Origin: Pelotalea chapellei | Lineage (GTDB): Bacteria > Desulfobacterota > Desulfuromonadia > Geobacterales > Pseudopelobacteraceae | Assembly (NCBI RefSeq): GCF_018531195.1 | Contig: NZ_JAHDYS010000006.1 | Coordinates: 62,001-126,000, forward strand | Direction: 5' to 3' | Length of the DNA stretch: 64,000 nt | Shown here: positions 44,848-54,372 of the stretch, piece by piece | Position numbering within the stretch: the first letter of the stretch is position 1 | How the letters are laid out: every line of letters begins with the position of its first letter | Notes under the pieces: generated by a model | Told to the model about the DNA's origin: nothing | Seen by the model: the letters and a program-made list of their open reading frames with translations, nothing else | Databases searched by the model: none | Made by a program: the position numbers and the translations under genes

Positions 44848-44876
44848 TTGAATCTTCCGGACTATGTGCTTATATC
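44848..44876 (+). promoter_or_regulatory. Possible sigma-70 promoter of pgi
   Basis: TTGAAT (44848-44853), 17-bp spacer, TATATC (44871-44876), 42 bp before the pgi ATG. Four of six matches in each box. Confidence 0.45.
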
Positions 44877-44917
44877 AACTAGATACTGACCATAGATCAC
44901 ACAAGGAGACCCCACTT

Positions 44918-46519
44918 ATGCAGAAAACCGAGCTCTGGTATCGCTTTGCATCCTGCCTTTGTACCGCCCCGGAGATCGGAATATCACTGGATATCAGTCG
45001 CATGCGCTTCGATGACCGGTTTTTTGAACAGATGGAACCGGCCATGCAAAAGGCTTTTGCCGCCATGGCAGACCTTGAGAAAGGCGCCATCGCCAATCCC
45101 GACGAACAGCGCATGGTAGGCCATTACTGGCTTCGTAACCCGGCACTTGCACCCTCAAACGATCTGCGAAATGAAATTGAAAAAACTATTTCTCAGGTTG
45201 AAGAGTTTGCAAAGAAGATTCACAGTGGCACCATTACCCCCCCTGGCGGTAACCTTTTCAAGAATGTGCTTGTTGTCGGTATCGGTGGTTCTGCTCTCGG
45301 CCCACAGTTCGTGGCCGATGCCCTTGCCTCACCCAACGATAAGATGCGGTCGTATTTTCTGGATAATACTGATCCGGATGGTATGGACCGTGTTTTTGCA
45401 GAACTGGGGAACCAGCTTAAGCAGACTCTGGTTATCGTCATATCCAAAAGCGGTTCCACCAAAGAAACGCGAAATGGCATGCTGGAAACCCAGGCAGCGT
45501 ATGAACGGGCAGGACTTGATTTCTCACGCCATGCAGTTGCCGTGACTGGTGAGGGCAGTGAGCTTGACCGCCTTGCCGGTTCACAGGGATGGCTGGAGCG
45601 CTTTCCCATGTGGGATTGGGTCGGTGGACGCACGTCCGTAACCTCTGCTGTGGGCCTCTTGCCTGCCGCCCTGCAGGGAATCGATATCCGCGCTCTGCTG
45701 GAAGGTGCAAAAGTCTGCGACGAGAGTACCCGCCGACCTGTGACCATGCAGAATCAGGCCGCATTGATGGCGCTCATGTGGCACTATGCCACCAACGGCC
45801 GGGGCGAAAAAGATATGGTCATGCTCCCCTACAAGGACCGCCTGCTGCTCTTCTCACGTTATCTGCAGCAGTTGATCATGGAATCGCTTGGCAAGGAGCT
45901 CGATCTTGACGGAAAGCAGGCCAGCCAGGGTCTGACGGTGTACGGCAACAAGGGTTCCACCGATCAACACGCCTATGTACAGCAACTGCGCGAAGGTGTG
46001 GCCAACTTTTTTGTTACCTTCATAGAAGTTCTTCAAGACCGGGAAAGTTCTTCAATGCAGGTGGAAAAAGGGATTACAAGCGGCGATTTCCTGTTCGGGT
46101 TTCTGCAAGGCACCCGCACCGCCTTGTACGAGAAGGGAAGAGAGTCAATGACCCTTACAGTGGAGCGGATCGACAGCCGCACTATCGGTGCATTGATCGC
46201 CTTGTTTGAACGCTGTGTGGGATTATATGCCAGCCTGATCAACATCAATGCCTATCACCAGCCGGGCGTTGAAGCGGGTAAAAAAGCCGCCGGGGTGGTA
46301 ATAGCCTTGCAGTTGGAGGTTGTTGACCTGCTTGAAAGACGCCGGCAGCTTTTGACTGCAGACGAGATAGCGGCGATGCTCGGCAGGCCGGAGGAAGCTG
46401 AAACTCTATTCACGATTCTGCGACATCTGGCGGCAAATCAGGATCGAGGGGTTGAGGCGATACGCGGTACAAAACCAACTGAATGGCAATTCAGGATACG
46501 CGCGGCTGCTCAGCCATAG
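44918..46519 (+). CDS. pgi: Glucose-6-phosphate isomerase
   Basis: Interconverts glucose-6-phosphate and fructose-6-phosphate in the cytoplasm. The 533-aa product has the sugar-phosphate loop [60 protein letters not shown], and a catalytic Lys near [10 protein letters not shown]. Start ATG 44918 has AAGGAG 10 nt upstream; an in-frame ATG at 44864 lies inside the predicted promoter and is rejected. It converges on hrpB with a 15-bp gap. Confidence 0.95.
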   Translation: MQKTELWYRFASCLCTAPEIGISLDISRMRFDDRFFEQMEPAMQKAFAAMADLEKGAIANPDEQRMVGHYWLRNPALAPSNDLRNEIEKTISQVEEFAKKIHSGTITPPGGNLFKNVLVVGIGGSALGPQFVADALASPNDKMRSYFLDNTDPDGMDRVFAELGNQLKQTLVIVISKSGSTKETRNGMLETQAAYERAGLDFSRHAVAVTGEGSELDRLAGSQGWLERFPMWDWVGGRTSVTSAVGLLPAALQGIDIRALLEGAKVCDESTRRPVTMQNQAALMALMWHYATNGRGEKDMVMLPYKDRLLLFSRYLQQLIMESLGKELDLDGKQASQGLTVYGNKGSTDQHAYVQQLREGVANFFVTFIEVLQDRESSSMQVEKGITSGDFLFGFLQGTRTALYEKGRESMTLTVERIDSRTIGALIALFERCVGLYASLININAYHQPGVEAGKKAAGVVIALQLEVVDLLERRRQLLTADEIAAMLGRPEEAETLFTILRHLAANQDRGVEAIRGTKPTEWQFRIRAAAQP

Positions 46520-46534
46520 GAGAGTTACAAGCAG

Positions 46535-49057
46535 TTACATCTTGGATTTAACTTTCTTCGTGGGGGGCGCACTCCAGGGATCATCCGGCCAGGGATGTTT
46601 GGGATAGCGCCCCTTCATTTCCTTTTTCACCTGATGATACGATCCATTCCAGAACCCTTTAAGATCTTTGGTCACCTGTAACGGCCTTCCGGCAGGCGAC
46701 AGCAAATGCAGCAGCACCTGCACCCTCCCTCCGGCTACAGTCGGCGAATCGGCCAGTCCGAACAACTCCTGCAGTTTTACGGCCAATACCGGCAGATCCC
46801 CACTGCTGTAATCAATCCTGATGTGTGAGCCGCTGGGTACCACAAGATGTGTCGGCGCCAGTTGCTCAAGGGACTGTCTTTGACGGTAATCCAGCAGACC
46901 GAAGAGTGCGGTCGTGCTGTCAACAGCCGCAAGCTGCTGTGCTGTGCGGCGACCAGTGAGGTGCGGTGCCAGCCATTCTTCCAGCGTATCCAGCAGAACT
47001 GCATCGCTCACGTCAGGCCAGCCGTCAGTCGGATAAGCAATACCGACCAGACGAACCCGTGCCTGAAGCTGATAAAAGCTGTCCTGGCGGTCCAGCAGAG
47101 TCATACATGAAATACGAACCGCTTCAACGACAATTGGCAGCACCGTCTCCGGCTGTGGTACGAAGAAAGCGCACGACAAACGCAATGCACCAAAGCATTC
47201 CTCCCTCACCGCAGTTACTCGACCCTCGCGTTCATCCCAGGTTATGCCATCCCTTTGGTAAATGTGTTCGGCCGCTTCGCTTCTCAACACTTTCTCCGAA
47301 AGTGAAGCTGCCATATGAATGATTCCTTCTCCCTGCCCTCCCCCGTCCACTGAGGTGGCTATCAGCAGAGGTGCTACACCACCTTTCGCTTCTCTGGCCA
47401 GGCAGGCGCCCCGACCATTGGAAAGCAGATAATGGCCCCTTTCTCCGTCACGGTGTTGAGCAACACGGTCAGGATAGGCGGTCAGCAGCAGACGGCTAAG
47501 ATCATCATCCTCAAATTGTAATGAAGCGGGCCGCATACTGCCAGTCAACCTCTGCAACTGACGGGAAACCCGGTCAACAGATCTGATGGCATTACTGTCG
47601 ATCCCGTTTCCCGTGCGTCCGGTTGATCGCCACTCACGCAATATTTCTACTCGATCACCGACATCAAAGTTGAACTCCCTGCCAGTTCCATGAGCCTTGC
47701 GCCTGAAAATATCGCGCTCGGAAAGCAAGGCTGCCAGATCACACCCCAGGTCGACGACTTTCAATTCTCGGGCCCGCAGCAACAGACGGGACAGACGCGG
47801 ATGCAGCGGCAGTGCCGCCATTTGTCTGCCACAAGCAGTAATCCTGAAGTTGTGGTCAAGGGCACCCAACTGCTGCAGCAGGTTACGTGCTGCTGCAATG
47901 CCAGCCTCAGGTGGTGGGTCGAGCCAGGCAAGTGCCGTTGGATCCAGATTTCCCCACGCCGCTAATTCCAGCACAAGCGGAGAGAGATCGGCCTCAAAAA
48001 TCTCTGGAGGAGTGTGAGGAGTCATTGCACTGAAAGAATGCCTGCTATACAGCCGATAACAGGCACCAGGAGCAACGCGCCCTGCCCTGCCTCTGCGTTG
48101 CAGTGCCGAGGCCCGGGAGGCACGCACCGTCACCATCCTGTTCATGCCGTTGGACTGATCGTGCTTTACCCTCCGCGAAAGACCGCTATCAATCACCACC
48201 CTCACCCCTTGAATGGTCAGGCTGGTCTCGGCAATGCTGGTTGCAAGCACAACTTTTCGCTGGGGACCTGGTTGGATGGCTTTCTGCTGCGAATCGAAAG
48301 GAAGATCGCCATAGAGCTGATGAACCGTGATACCTTGCGCTTCAACTCCAATATCGGCTAGTTGCTGGGCACAGGCTCCGATTTCTCCGGCCCCTGGCAG
48401 AAACACCAGAATGTCACCTTCTCGTTCAATCAATGCCCGTTGCACCGCTGCAGTCATGCGACGGGGCAGGTATTCTGAACTGCGCTCTTCCAGATACACA
48501 TCCTCGACAGGAAAAGAAACCCCCTCCGAACTGATGATTGGTGCGTTCATCAACCGGGATAGGGGCTGACATTCTAGGGTAGCTGACATGACCAGAATAC
48601 GCAGATCGTCTCGTACCTGACTCTGCACATCAAGACACAGGGCCAGCCCCAGATCGGCATGGATGCTCCGTTCATGGAACTCGTCAAAGATAACCATGTC
48701 AACCCCTTCAAGGAGCGGGTCACTTTGCAAACGGCGGGTCAGTATTCCTTCAGTGACAACTTCGATACGAGTGTCAGTTGAAACACAACTTTCAAACCGA
48801 ATCGAATAGCCAACTGTCTTGCCTACCTCTTCTCCGAGGCTGGCAGCCATCCAGCGTGCAGCGGAAACCGCAGCCAACCGGCGCGGCTCAAGCATGATGA
48901 TGCGCCCGGCTTCGGGAGGAAGCAGTTCGAGCAGTGCCAGGGGAACACGGGTGGTTTTGCCCGCTCCGGGAGGAGCATGCAGGATCACGTTCTGCCCGGC
49001 CGTAATGGCGGCGGTCAGTTCGGGAAGCACCTGATCTATGGGAAGCTGTTGTTCCAT
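46535..49057 (-). CDS. hrpB: ATP-dependent helicase HrpB
   Basis: 840-aa superfamily 2 DEAH/RHA-type helicase. Motif I APPGAGKTTRVP, motif II DEFH (FDEFHERS), motif III MSATLE, motif V ATSIAETSLTI, motif VI QRRGRAGR, then the HA2-type and HrpB C-terminal domains ending PKHPWPDDPWSAPPT, a family signature. RNA or DNA substrate is not established in this lineage. The start is ATG 49057 (AGGAA 3 nt upstream); an in-frame TTG at 49087 is not used. 35 bp follow the unknown membrane gene. Confidence 0.93.
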   Translation of the reverse strand: MEQQLPIDQVLPELTAAITAGQNVILHAPPGAGKTTRVPLALLELLPPEAGRIIMLEPRRLAAVSAARWMAASLGEEVGKTVGYSIRFESCVSTDTRIEVVTEGILTRRLQSDPLLEGVDMVIFDEFHERSIHADLGLALCLDVQSQVRDDLRILVMSATLECQPLSRLMNAPIISSEGVSFPVEDVYLEERSSEYLPRRMTAAVQRALIEREGDILVFLPGAGEIGACAQQLADIGVEAQGITVHQLYGDLPFDSQQKAIQPGPQRKVVLATSIAETSLTIQGVRVVIDSGLSRRVKHDQSNGMNRMVTVRASRASALQRRGRAGRVAPGACYRLYSRHSFSAMTPHTPPEIFEADLSPLVLELAAWGNLDPTALAWLDPPPEAGIAAARNLLQQLGALDHNFRITACGRQMAALPLHPRLSRLLLRARELKVVDLGCDLAALLSERDIFRRKAHGTGREFNFDVGDRVEILREWRSTGRTGNGIDSNAIRSVDRVSRQLQRLTGSMRPASLQFEDDDLSRLLLTAYPDRVAQHRDGERGHYLLSNGRGACLAREAKGGVAPLLIATSVDGGGQGEGIIHMAASLSEKVLRSEAAEHIYQRDGITWDEREGRVTAVREECFGALRLSCAFFVPQPETVLPIVVEAVRISCMTLLDRQDSFYQLQARVRLVGIAYPTDGWPDVSDAVLLDTLEEWLAPHLTGRRTAQQLAAVDSTTALFGLLDYRQRQSLEQLAPTHLVVPSGSHIRIDYSSGDLPVLAVKLQELFGLADSPTVAGGRVQVLLHLLSPAGRPLQVTKDLKGFWNGSYHQVKKEMKGRYPKHPWPDDPWSAPPTKKVKSKM

Positions 49058-49092
49058 GATTCCTGCCGATGAAAGTGAATGAATCAAACGAC

Positions 49093-49947
49093 CTATGCTG
49101 CTGCTTTAAGTGCCTCTGTTGAGGCCACTGTAATTTCTCCGTGTTCTTCGACGATGATATGGGCGGAGTGGGCGATCAGGTCATACATGCGCTGCAATTT
49201 TTCCACATTGTAAGCATCTGAAGTCTTGCAGCCAAAATAGGTACCAAGTTGTGGCAATACCTCAGCAGCGGTATGACCATCAAAAATCGCAAAATCATAG
49301 GAACTCGTGGCATCCCGGCTGCCCATGCCGTTGCCAGCCGGGAGTTCATCGCGAAAGGCGATGCGCACCGAAATCCCGTCATGAAGTTGGCACAGGAGCA
49401 CCTTCTGCACGTCTGGATGGCTGAGTTCATCACGGTTCATGATAAAAATGCGCGAGATTTCCACCCCCCGCTTAACAGCCCGCAGGTTAGCCTGGTAAAA
49501 ATTGACAAGGGCTCCCCGGGAATTCCAGCCGCTGGTCATGGGGTCAACCGCCAGAATTTTTTTTATCACAAAATCCGCGCATTTGGCTCCTTCCATATAG
49601 AATTCCGTCTCCAGCAGCGGAATGCATCCCTGCTGGAGCTGAGTGATGGTTCGGATCGTCCCTGCCAGCAGGTCCTGAGCTTTGAGAAAACATTCGGGCT
49701 CTGAGATCCGGGCCATGGCAAACGTTATTTCATGGGCATGATGGTACTGCTCTATCAATCCACGCCGTGTTCTTTCTAAATCCTCACGCAGTAGATAAGT
49801 CCCAAGTGCGAGTAGAATACCTATTCCGAATATGCTGTAGGCTGCATCCGGCTTGTGTAGTACCAGATGAAAGAGAATTGCCAATCCTGATCCTGCAAGA
49901 AATTCAATGAATACCGCATTTTCCTGAATTTTTCCACTTAGAGTCAT
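49093..49947 (-). CDS. Membrane-anchored protein of unknown function
   Basis: 284 aa, not assigned. Two short TM helices lie near the N terminus (about 16-32, GSGLAILFHLVL, and 37-53, YSIFGIGILLALGTYLL), followed by a roughly 230-residue cytosolic domain. That domain contains RGVEISRIFIMNRDEL, GISVRIAFRDELP and YDFAIFDGHTA, a pattern that recalls PLD-like or phosphotransfer folds, but no catalytic HKD is present. AGGAGG lies 8 nt before ATG. The gene is preceded by a leader with several hairpins and a terminator (49985-50139), so its expression may be set by read-through or by that RNA. Confidence 0.72.
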   Translation of the reverse strand: MTLSGKIQENAVFIEFLAGSGLAILFHLVLHKPDAAYSIFGIGILLALGTYLLREDLERTRRGLIEQYHHAHEITFAMARISEPECFLKAQDLLAGTIRTITQLQQGCIPLLETEFYMEGAKCADFVIKKILAVDPMTSGWNSRGALVNFYQANLRAVKRGVEISRIFIMNRDELSHPDVQKVLLCQLHDGISVRIAFRDELPAGNGMGSRDATSSYDFAIFDGHTAAEVLPQLGTYFGCKTSDAYNVEKLQRMYDLIAHSAHIIVEEHGEITVASTEALKAAA

Positions 49948-49984
49948 AATAGTGCCTCCTGTTGCCGTCCTGACAGCTTGTACT

Positions 49985-50139
49985 GAAAAAATAGCCGGTC
50001 GCTCGCGTCATTGATGGACGTGCGAACCGGCTCCTTTTCAGCCGCGACTTCATACAATTGATGAAGTACAGTATTTCCACAGAGTAAGCTTTTAAGCTTA
50101 CCCCTACTCGTGGAAATGTCAAACTGCAGCAAGCAGTTT
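49985..50139 (-). ncRNA. Structured leader with tandem hairpins ending in a terminator
   Basis: Between the CDF gene and the unknown gene, on the minus strand: (a) a 7-bp hairpin over the CDF stop (50121-50139); (b) a 45-nt hairpin 50073-50117 with outer ATTTCCAC/GTGGAAAT and two alternative inner pairings; (c) a 7-bp hairpin 50047-50067 (ACTTCAT/ATGAAGT); (d) AGCCGGT/ACCGGCT 49993-50032 with an inner CGTC/GACG, followed by ATTTTTT. Could be a simple terminator, a regulatory leader for the downstream gene, or a small RNA; I recognise no known riboswitch. Confidence 0.45.
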
Positions 50140-51037
50140 ACAGTCGTATCAGATCCTCATGTTCCTCCTCATGGGGGTTTATATGAATCATCACGTCACC
50201 GACATTCGGGAATCCCTCAAAGATCAATTCCTTAACCTTGGTGGCAACACCATGGGATGTCTTGACTGTCATGTCAGGATCCATTTCCAGCTTCAGGTCT
50301 ATGATCACGTACTGACCCGAGCGACGACCGCGTATTTCATGTACATGCTCCACCCCTTCCACATTTTCTGCAAGACGTGTCACCTCTTCGATGAAATCGG
50401 TAGGAGCAGCACCATCCATCAAATCATGGGAAGCCTCGCGAAATGTGTGCCACCCGATATGTAGAATAAAAAAGGACGTTAGACCGGCAGCCAAGGGGTC
50501 TAGAATGGAAAAACCAAAGAAAGCACCGCATACTCCGAACAAAGTCGCGACGGAGGTGATAGCATCCTTACGGTGATCTTTGGCCATGGCCAGAAGAGCA
50601 GGACTGTTTAATCTGGTAGCGGTTTTATTAGTAAAACGATAAAGCCATTCCTTTATGATGATAGTTAGAAATGACGCAATAACTGCAATTATGGCAGGGG
50701 ATTTAAAAGATCGGTTTAATATCGCATGCACCGAATCTCCTAGAATCCACAAACCACTAAGGATAATTACAAGAGAAACAAGCAATGCTGCAAGATTTTC
50801 AGCCCTTCCATGGCCGTAGGGGTGCTGCTTGTCAAAGGGCAATCGACCGAGCTTGAAAGCCAGTAAAGTGGCGAAGATCGCGATAAAATCGCAAGCACTT
50901 TCAATACCGTCAGCAAACACGGCGTCCGAGTGTCCCCAATAACCGGCTCCCAATTTAAAAATCATCAAAAAAGCATTTATCCAGAAACCAATCCGGATGA
51001 TTCGTTCAGCGCTGTCAAATCGCTCGCTACGCTGCAT
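50138..51037 (-). CDS. Cation diffusion facilitator (CDF) transporter
   Basis: 299-aa inner-membrane metal/proton antiporter with six TM helices. ADGIESACDFIAIF (TM2) and MAKDHRKDAITSVATLFGV (TM5) carry the paired Asp/His metal site, and KQHPYGHGRAENLAALLVSL is the family loop. The C-terminal cytosolic domain (about 205-299) has the ferredoxin-like fold and ends with a His-containing INPHEEEH. Metal (Zn, Fe, Co or Mn) cannot be chosen. GGAGC precedes ATG. It overlaps recJ by 11 bp, and the leader RNA follows. Confidence 0.93.
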   Translation of the reverse strand: MQRSERFDSAERIIRIGFWINAFLMIFKLGAGYWGHSDAVFADGIESACDFIAIFATLLAFKLGRLPFDKQHPYGHGRAENLAALLVSLVIILSGLWILGDSVHAILNRSFKSPAIIAVIASFLTIIIKEWLYRFTNKTATRLNSPALLAMAKDHRKDAITSVATLFGVCGAFFGFSILDPLAAGLTSFFILHIGWHTFREASHDLMDGAAPTDFIEEVTRLAENVEGVEHVHEIRGRRSGQYVIIDLKLEMDPDMTVKTSHGVATKVKELIFEGFPNVGDVMIHINPHEEEHEDLIRL

Positions 51038-52748
51038 GTTGGTGCTCCGATGGACGTAGATCCTTTATTCTCAGCTGGAGAGAAGAACTGCCGTTCCACT
51101 CATTGATTTCCGGATAAAAAGCAATGTCCATCATTCCAGCAGTTTCACGCTCTGCCATCCGAAAAGCAATAGCGTAAAAGATGTATCCATCTCTGCTTAG
51201 CCGCAATCGCAAATGATTTTCCCCTACTACCCGACGCTCAATGATCGTCAACCCGCGCATCATCAGCACCGGCTCCGGATTACCGGCACCGAATGGCTCA
51301 AGCCGTTTCAGTTCCCGTGCTAGTTCAATTGTAACATTTTCCGGATGGGCTTCTGCATCGATGATCAGAGTGGGAATAAGGTCTTCAGGATTCAGCAAGC
51401 GTGAGGATTCAGCCTCAAAGGCAGCGGCAAACGTATCTACCAATTCCTCTTTCAGCCCTATACCGGCTGCATAGCTATGACCGCCAAAGCGTGCTAAATG
51501 GTCTGAGCAGGAAGTAAGTGCGTTCAACAAATGAAAACCGGGAATGCTCCGCCCTGACCCCTTTGCTATTCCGTCACCGGTTAGAGCAATCAGGATGGTC
51601 GGGCGGTGATAACGTTCGACCAGGCGAGAAGCAACAATACCCACAACACCTTGATGCCACGAATCAGAGGCAAGCACAATACTGCGACATGCCGGATAGC
51701 AGCGAGAGGCCTCCACCATCTCAACAGCTTCCTCAAAGATGCGTCGTTCCACAGCTTGACGTTCAGAATTAGCGGCATCAAGGTCAGTGGCAATCTCAAA
51801 TGTTTCTTTCTCTCCAGCACCCAATAACAGCTCGACACCAGGCACTGCACTTTCCATACGTCCAGCAGCATTCAGTCGCGGAGCCAGCAGAAAACCAACT
51901 TGACCACAACTGACAATACCACCGATTCCGGCAACTCGTTTAAGCGATTGGATACCAACTTTAGCAGAACTTGATAGGTGCCTCAGACCATGAAAGGCGT
52001 AGATACGGTTCTGGCCGATCAACGGAACCACATCTGCAATCGTACCTAGGGCTACAAGATCAAGCCATTGACGTAAGTCAGGACCGTTGGCGGCACCAAA
52101 AAACCCTTCTTCGCGGAGAATTGCACGCAGAGCAATCAGCAGATTGAAGGCAACACCTACTCCTGCCAGTGATTTGAACGGATAGGTACATCCCGGCTGC
52201 AGCGGGTTGATCACTGCCACCGCATCAGGAATGGCTTCACGGGGAGTATGATGATCAGTAATAATAAGGTCGACACCCTTTTGCCGGCAGAACAGTGCCT
52301 CATCAATAGAAGTAATGCCGCAGTCTACAGAGATGATCAATGTGGCACTATATTTTTCTATAATGTGCCCAAGTGCATCCCGATTAAGACCATAACCGTC
52401 ATCAAACCGGTTAGGAATAAAATAGTGGCAGCAAAAACCAACCTCGCGCAGGAATGATACCAAGAGAGCAGTACCGGTGATGCCGTCCACGTCATAGTCA
52501 CCATAAATGCAAACGGTTTCTCCTGCTTGCCGGGCTGACAAAAGACGCCTGACAGCTGGCTCTATCCCCTTGAGAAGGAGGGGATCGAGCATATCTCTGA
52601 GACCAGGCGATAAATATTTCAATGCATCTTCATATGAACTGATCGACCGTCTCAACAGTACTTTTAAAAGTATAGGATGAAAAGCAGCACCCCAGGACGG
52701 AACGGTGTCGTGCTTACATATTTTTTTGATTATCCAGTTTCTCTGCAT
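51027..52748 (-). CDS. recJ: Single-stranded-DNA-specific exonuclease RecJ
   Basis: 573-aa 5'-3' exonuclease of repair. DHH phosphoesterase motifs: CIYGDYDVDGITGTALLVSF (motif I), SVDCGITSIDEA (motif II), and LIITDHHTPREAIPDAVAVI (motif III). DHHA1 domain contains GGHSYAAGIGL, and an OB domain follows near the C terminus. The start is ATG 52748 with AAGGAAATTG upstream; a TTG directly before it is ignored. It begins 55 bp past the terminator of the sec operon and overlaps the CDF gene by 11 bp. Confidence 0.95.
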   Translation of the reverse strand: MQRNWIIKKICKHDTVPSWGAAFHPILLKVLLRRSISSYEDALKYLSPGLRDMLDPLLLKGIEPAVRRLLSARQAGETVCIYGDYDVDGITGTALLVSFLREVGFCCHYFIPNRFDDGYGLNRDALGHIIEKYSATLIISVDCGITSIDEALFCRQKGVDLIITDHHTPREAIPDAVAVINPLQPGCTYPFKSLAGVGVAFNLLIALRAILREEGFFGAANGPDLRQWLDLVALGTIADVVPLIGQNRIYAFHGLRHLSSSAKVGIQSLKRVAGIGGIVSCGQVGFLLAPRLNAAGRMESAVPGVELLLGAGEKETFEIATDLDAANSERQAVERRIFEEAVEMVEASRCYPACRSIVLASDSWHQGVVGIVASRLVERYHRPTILIALTGDGIAKGSGRSIPGFHLLNALTSCSDHLARFGGHSYAAGIGLKEELVDTFAAAFEAESSRLLNPEDLIPTLIIDAEAHPENVTIELARELKRLEPFGAGNPEPVLMMRGLTIIERRVVGENHLRLRLSRDGYIFYAIAFRMAERETAGMMDIAFYPEINEWNGSSSLQLRIKDLRPSEHQHAA

Positions 52749-52802
52749 CAATTTCCTTTATGTTTACATGGAGCCTCAAGCGTGCTCCTGCCAAACAATT
52801 GC

Positions 52803-52834
52803 ACAAAAAAAATCCCCCGTCTAAGCGGGGGATT
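52803..52834 (-). terminator. Intrinsic terminator of the sec operon
   Basis: Perfect 9-bp stem AATCCCCCG/CGGGGGATT (52811-52819 and 52826-52834), 6-nt loop, followed on the minus strand by a run of eight T. It lies 8 bp beyond the TPR stop. Confidence 0.9.
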
Positions 52835-52842
52835 CTATACCA

Positions 52843-53415
52843 TTATTTTTTTTGCTGCCAACCGCCGGAGCCTGATTGCATCATTTCCTTAATCTGCATG
52901 GCTGTGGGGCTATTGGAATCAAGTTGAAGATACTTTTTCCAAACCACTGCCGCCTTGTCGGGCTGCTTCAAATCGATCGCATACACTACCCCAAGATTGT
53001 ACAGACTCTGCAGATGCCTCGGGTCAAGCTGCTGAGCTTTTTCGAAGTTGGCCAATGCCTTGTCAAACCATCCTACCTTACGATACATCACACCTTGATC
53101 AGTGAGGACATTCGCATTATTAGGATCGAGTTCAAGAACCTTATTGTAAGCATTGATTGCCTTCTGTGGTTGATCAGTATCGAAGTAATCATTCCCCAAG
53201 GAGAGCCATGCGTTCATGTTCTTCGGTTCAGCAGCAACGATTTTTTCAGCTTCAGTAATACGGCGTGAATAGTCAGTTGGCGAGCCAGACCCTGTAGGGA
53301 TGGCTTGGGGCGTTTGTTGTGTCTTGCCAGCATTACTGATGGTAAAAACTAAGTAGCCACCTAAAAGGCCCACTACCAGTGCAACAGCTGCTATCAAAAT
53401 TGATTCTTTTTTCAA
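52843..53415 (-). CDS. Membrane-anchored TPR protein
   Basis: 190 aa. One N-terminal TM (about residues 7-27, LIAAVALVVGLLGGYLVF) and then a linker and three to four tetratricopeptide repeats (NAWLSLGNDYFDTDQPQKAI, then NVLTDQGVMYRKVGWFDKAL, then SLYNLGVVYAIDLKQPDKAA). The start is TTG at 53415, with AAGGAG 9 nt upstream; no ATG precedes the TM. It is the last gene of the run that holds secD and secF and may be a scaffold in the periplasm, but its role is not known. Confidence 0.82.
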   Translation of the reverse strand: MKKESILIAAVALVVGLLGGYLVFTISNAGKTQQTPQAIPTGSGSPTDYSRRITEAEKIVAAEPKNMNAWLSLGNDYFDTDQPQKAINAYNKVLELDPNNANVLTDQGVMYRKVGWFDKALANFEKAQQLDPRHLQSLYNLGVVYAIDLKQPDKAAVVWKKYLQLDSNSPTAMQIKEMMQSGSGGWQQKK

Positions 53416-53449
53416 TGTGCGTTACTCCTTCATTCTGATATGGAGGCGA

Positions 53450-54364
53450 TCACGCCTTGGCACCCTTAAGTGCCCGGTTCTCAAGTAGCACAACGATGGG
53501 ACTAGCGACAAACACAGAGGAATATGTCCCCACAGCTATACCAACGAGAAGAGCCAGAGAAAAATCGTGAATTACCTCTCCGCCGAAGAAAAAGAGAGAA
53601 GCAGCCGCTATGAATGTAGTCAGGGAAGTTATTATGGTTCGAGATAAAACCTCATTTATACTGGCATTAAAGATGTTATCCATGGCGCCTTTGAGATTTT
53701 TGTGAAGATTTTCACGTATTCGGTCAAACACAACCACTGTATCAGTCAAAGAGTAACCGGCTATTGTTAGAACCGCAGTAATGAAAAGAAGGTTGATCTC
53801 CTTGTTCAGCAAGAAAAAAACTGCAAACATTGCAAGAACATCATGAGTTGTAGCAGCTATGGCACCAATACCGAATTTGAAATCGAAACGCCATGCGATG
53901 TAGAGGATGATTCCCAGCAAGGAAATCAACACCGCTACGAGAGTATCCTTACGCAGTTTTTCTCCAATGGACGGACCAATTTCAGTAGAGCTTTCCACGG
54001 TAAAAGCATTGTCAGGAAAACCTTTTTTAAAAGCTACCTGAACCGCCTCAGCAGCTTTACCAAGAGCCACAGTTGTGTTTTTATCAATTTTCACCAGCAG
54101 TTTATTACTATCCTTGATCTCCTGCAGATCAACCTTGGCAATGCCATTTTTGTGCAGGGCAACTCGTGCTTCTGAGATCGGCACAGGTTTACTGAATCTG
54201 ACCTGCATCGACGTCCCACCTGAGAAATCTATGCCCATATTGGCCGCACCACGCGTTATCTGAATAACTCCGATAATGCCGATAATGGAAATTATGGCCG
54301 AAATTATGAATGATATGTTGCGCTGTCCTATAAAATCTATGTTTGTCTTACCCAGAAGTTCCAT
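53450..54364 (-). CDS. secF: Protein translocase subunit SecF
   Basis: 304-aa membrane partner of SecD that uses the proton gradient to aid secretion. Six TM helices; TM1 in FIISAIISIIGIIGVIQI is followed by GIDFSGGTSMQV, the conserved periplasmic start. The P1 head is about residues 45-130. TM4-6 hold ATTHDVLAMFAVFFLL and LTDTVVVFDRIRENL. GGGGGGAT precedes the ATG at good spacing. It starts 8 bp after the secD stop. Confidence 0.95.
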   Translation of the reverse strand: MELLGKTNIDFIGQRNISFIISAIISIIGIIGVIQITRGAANMGIDFSGGTSMQVRFSKPVPISEARVALHKNGIAKVDLQEIKDSNKLLVKIDKNTTVALGKAAEAVQVAFKKGFPDNAFTVESSTEIGPSIGEKLRKDTLVAVLISLLGIILYIAWRFDFKFGIGAIAATTHDVLAMFAVFFLLNKEINLLFITAVLTIAGYSLTDTVVVFDRIRENLHKNLKGAMDNIFNASINEVLSRTIITSLTTFIAAASLFFFGGEVIHDFSLALLVGIAVGTYSSVFVASPIVVLLENRALKGAKA

Positions 54365-54372
54365 AATCCCCC

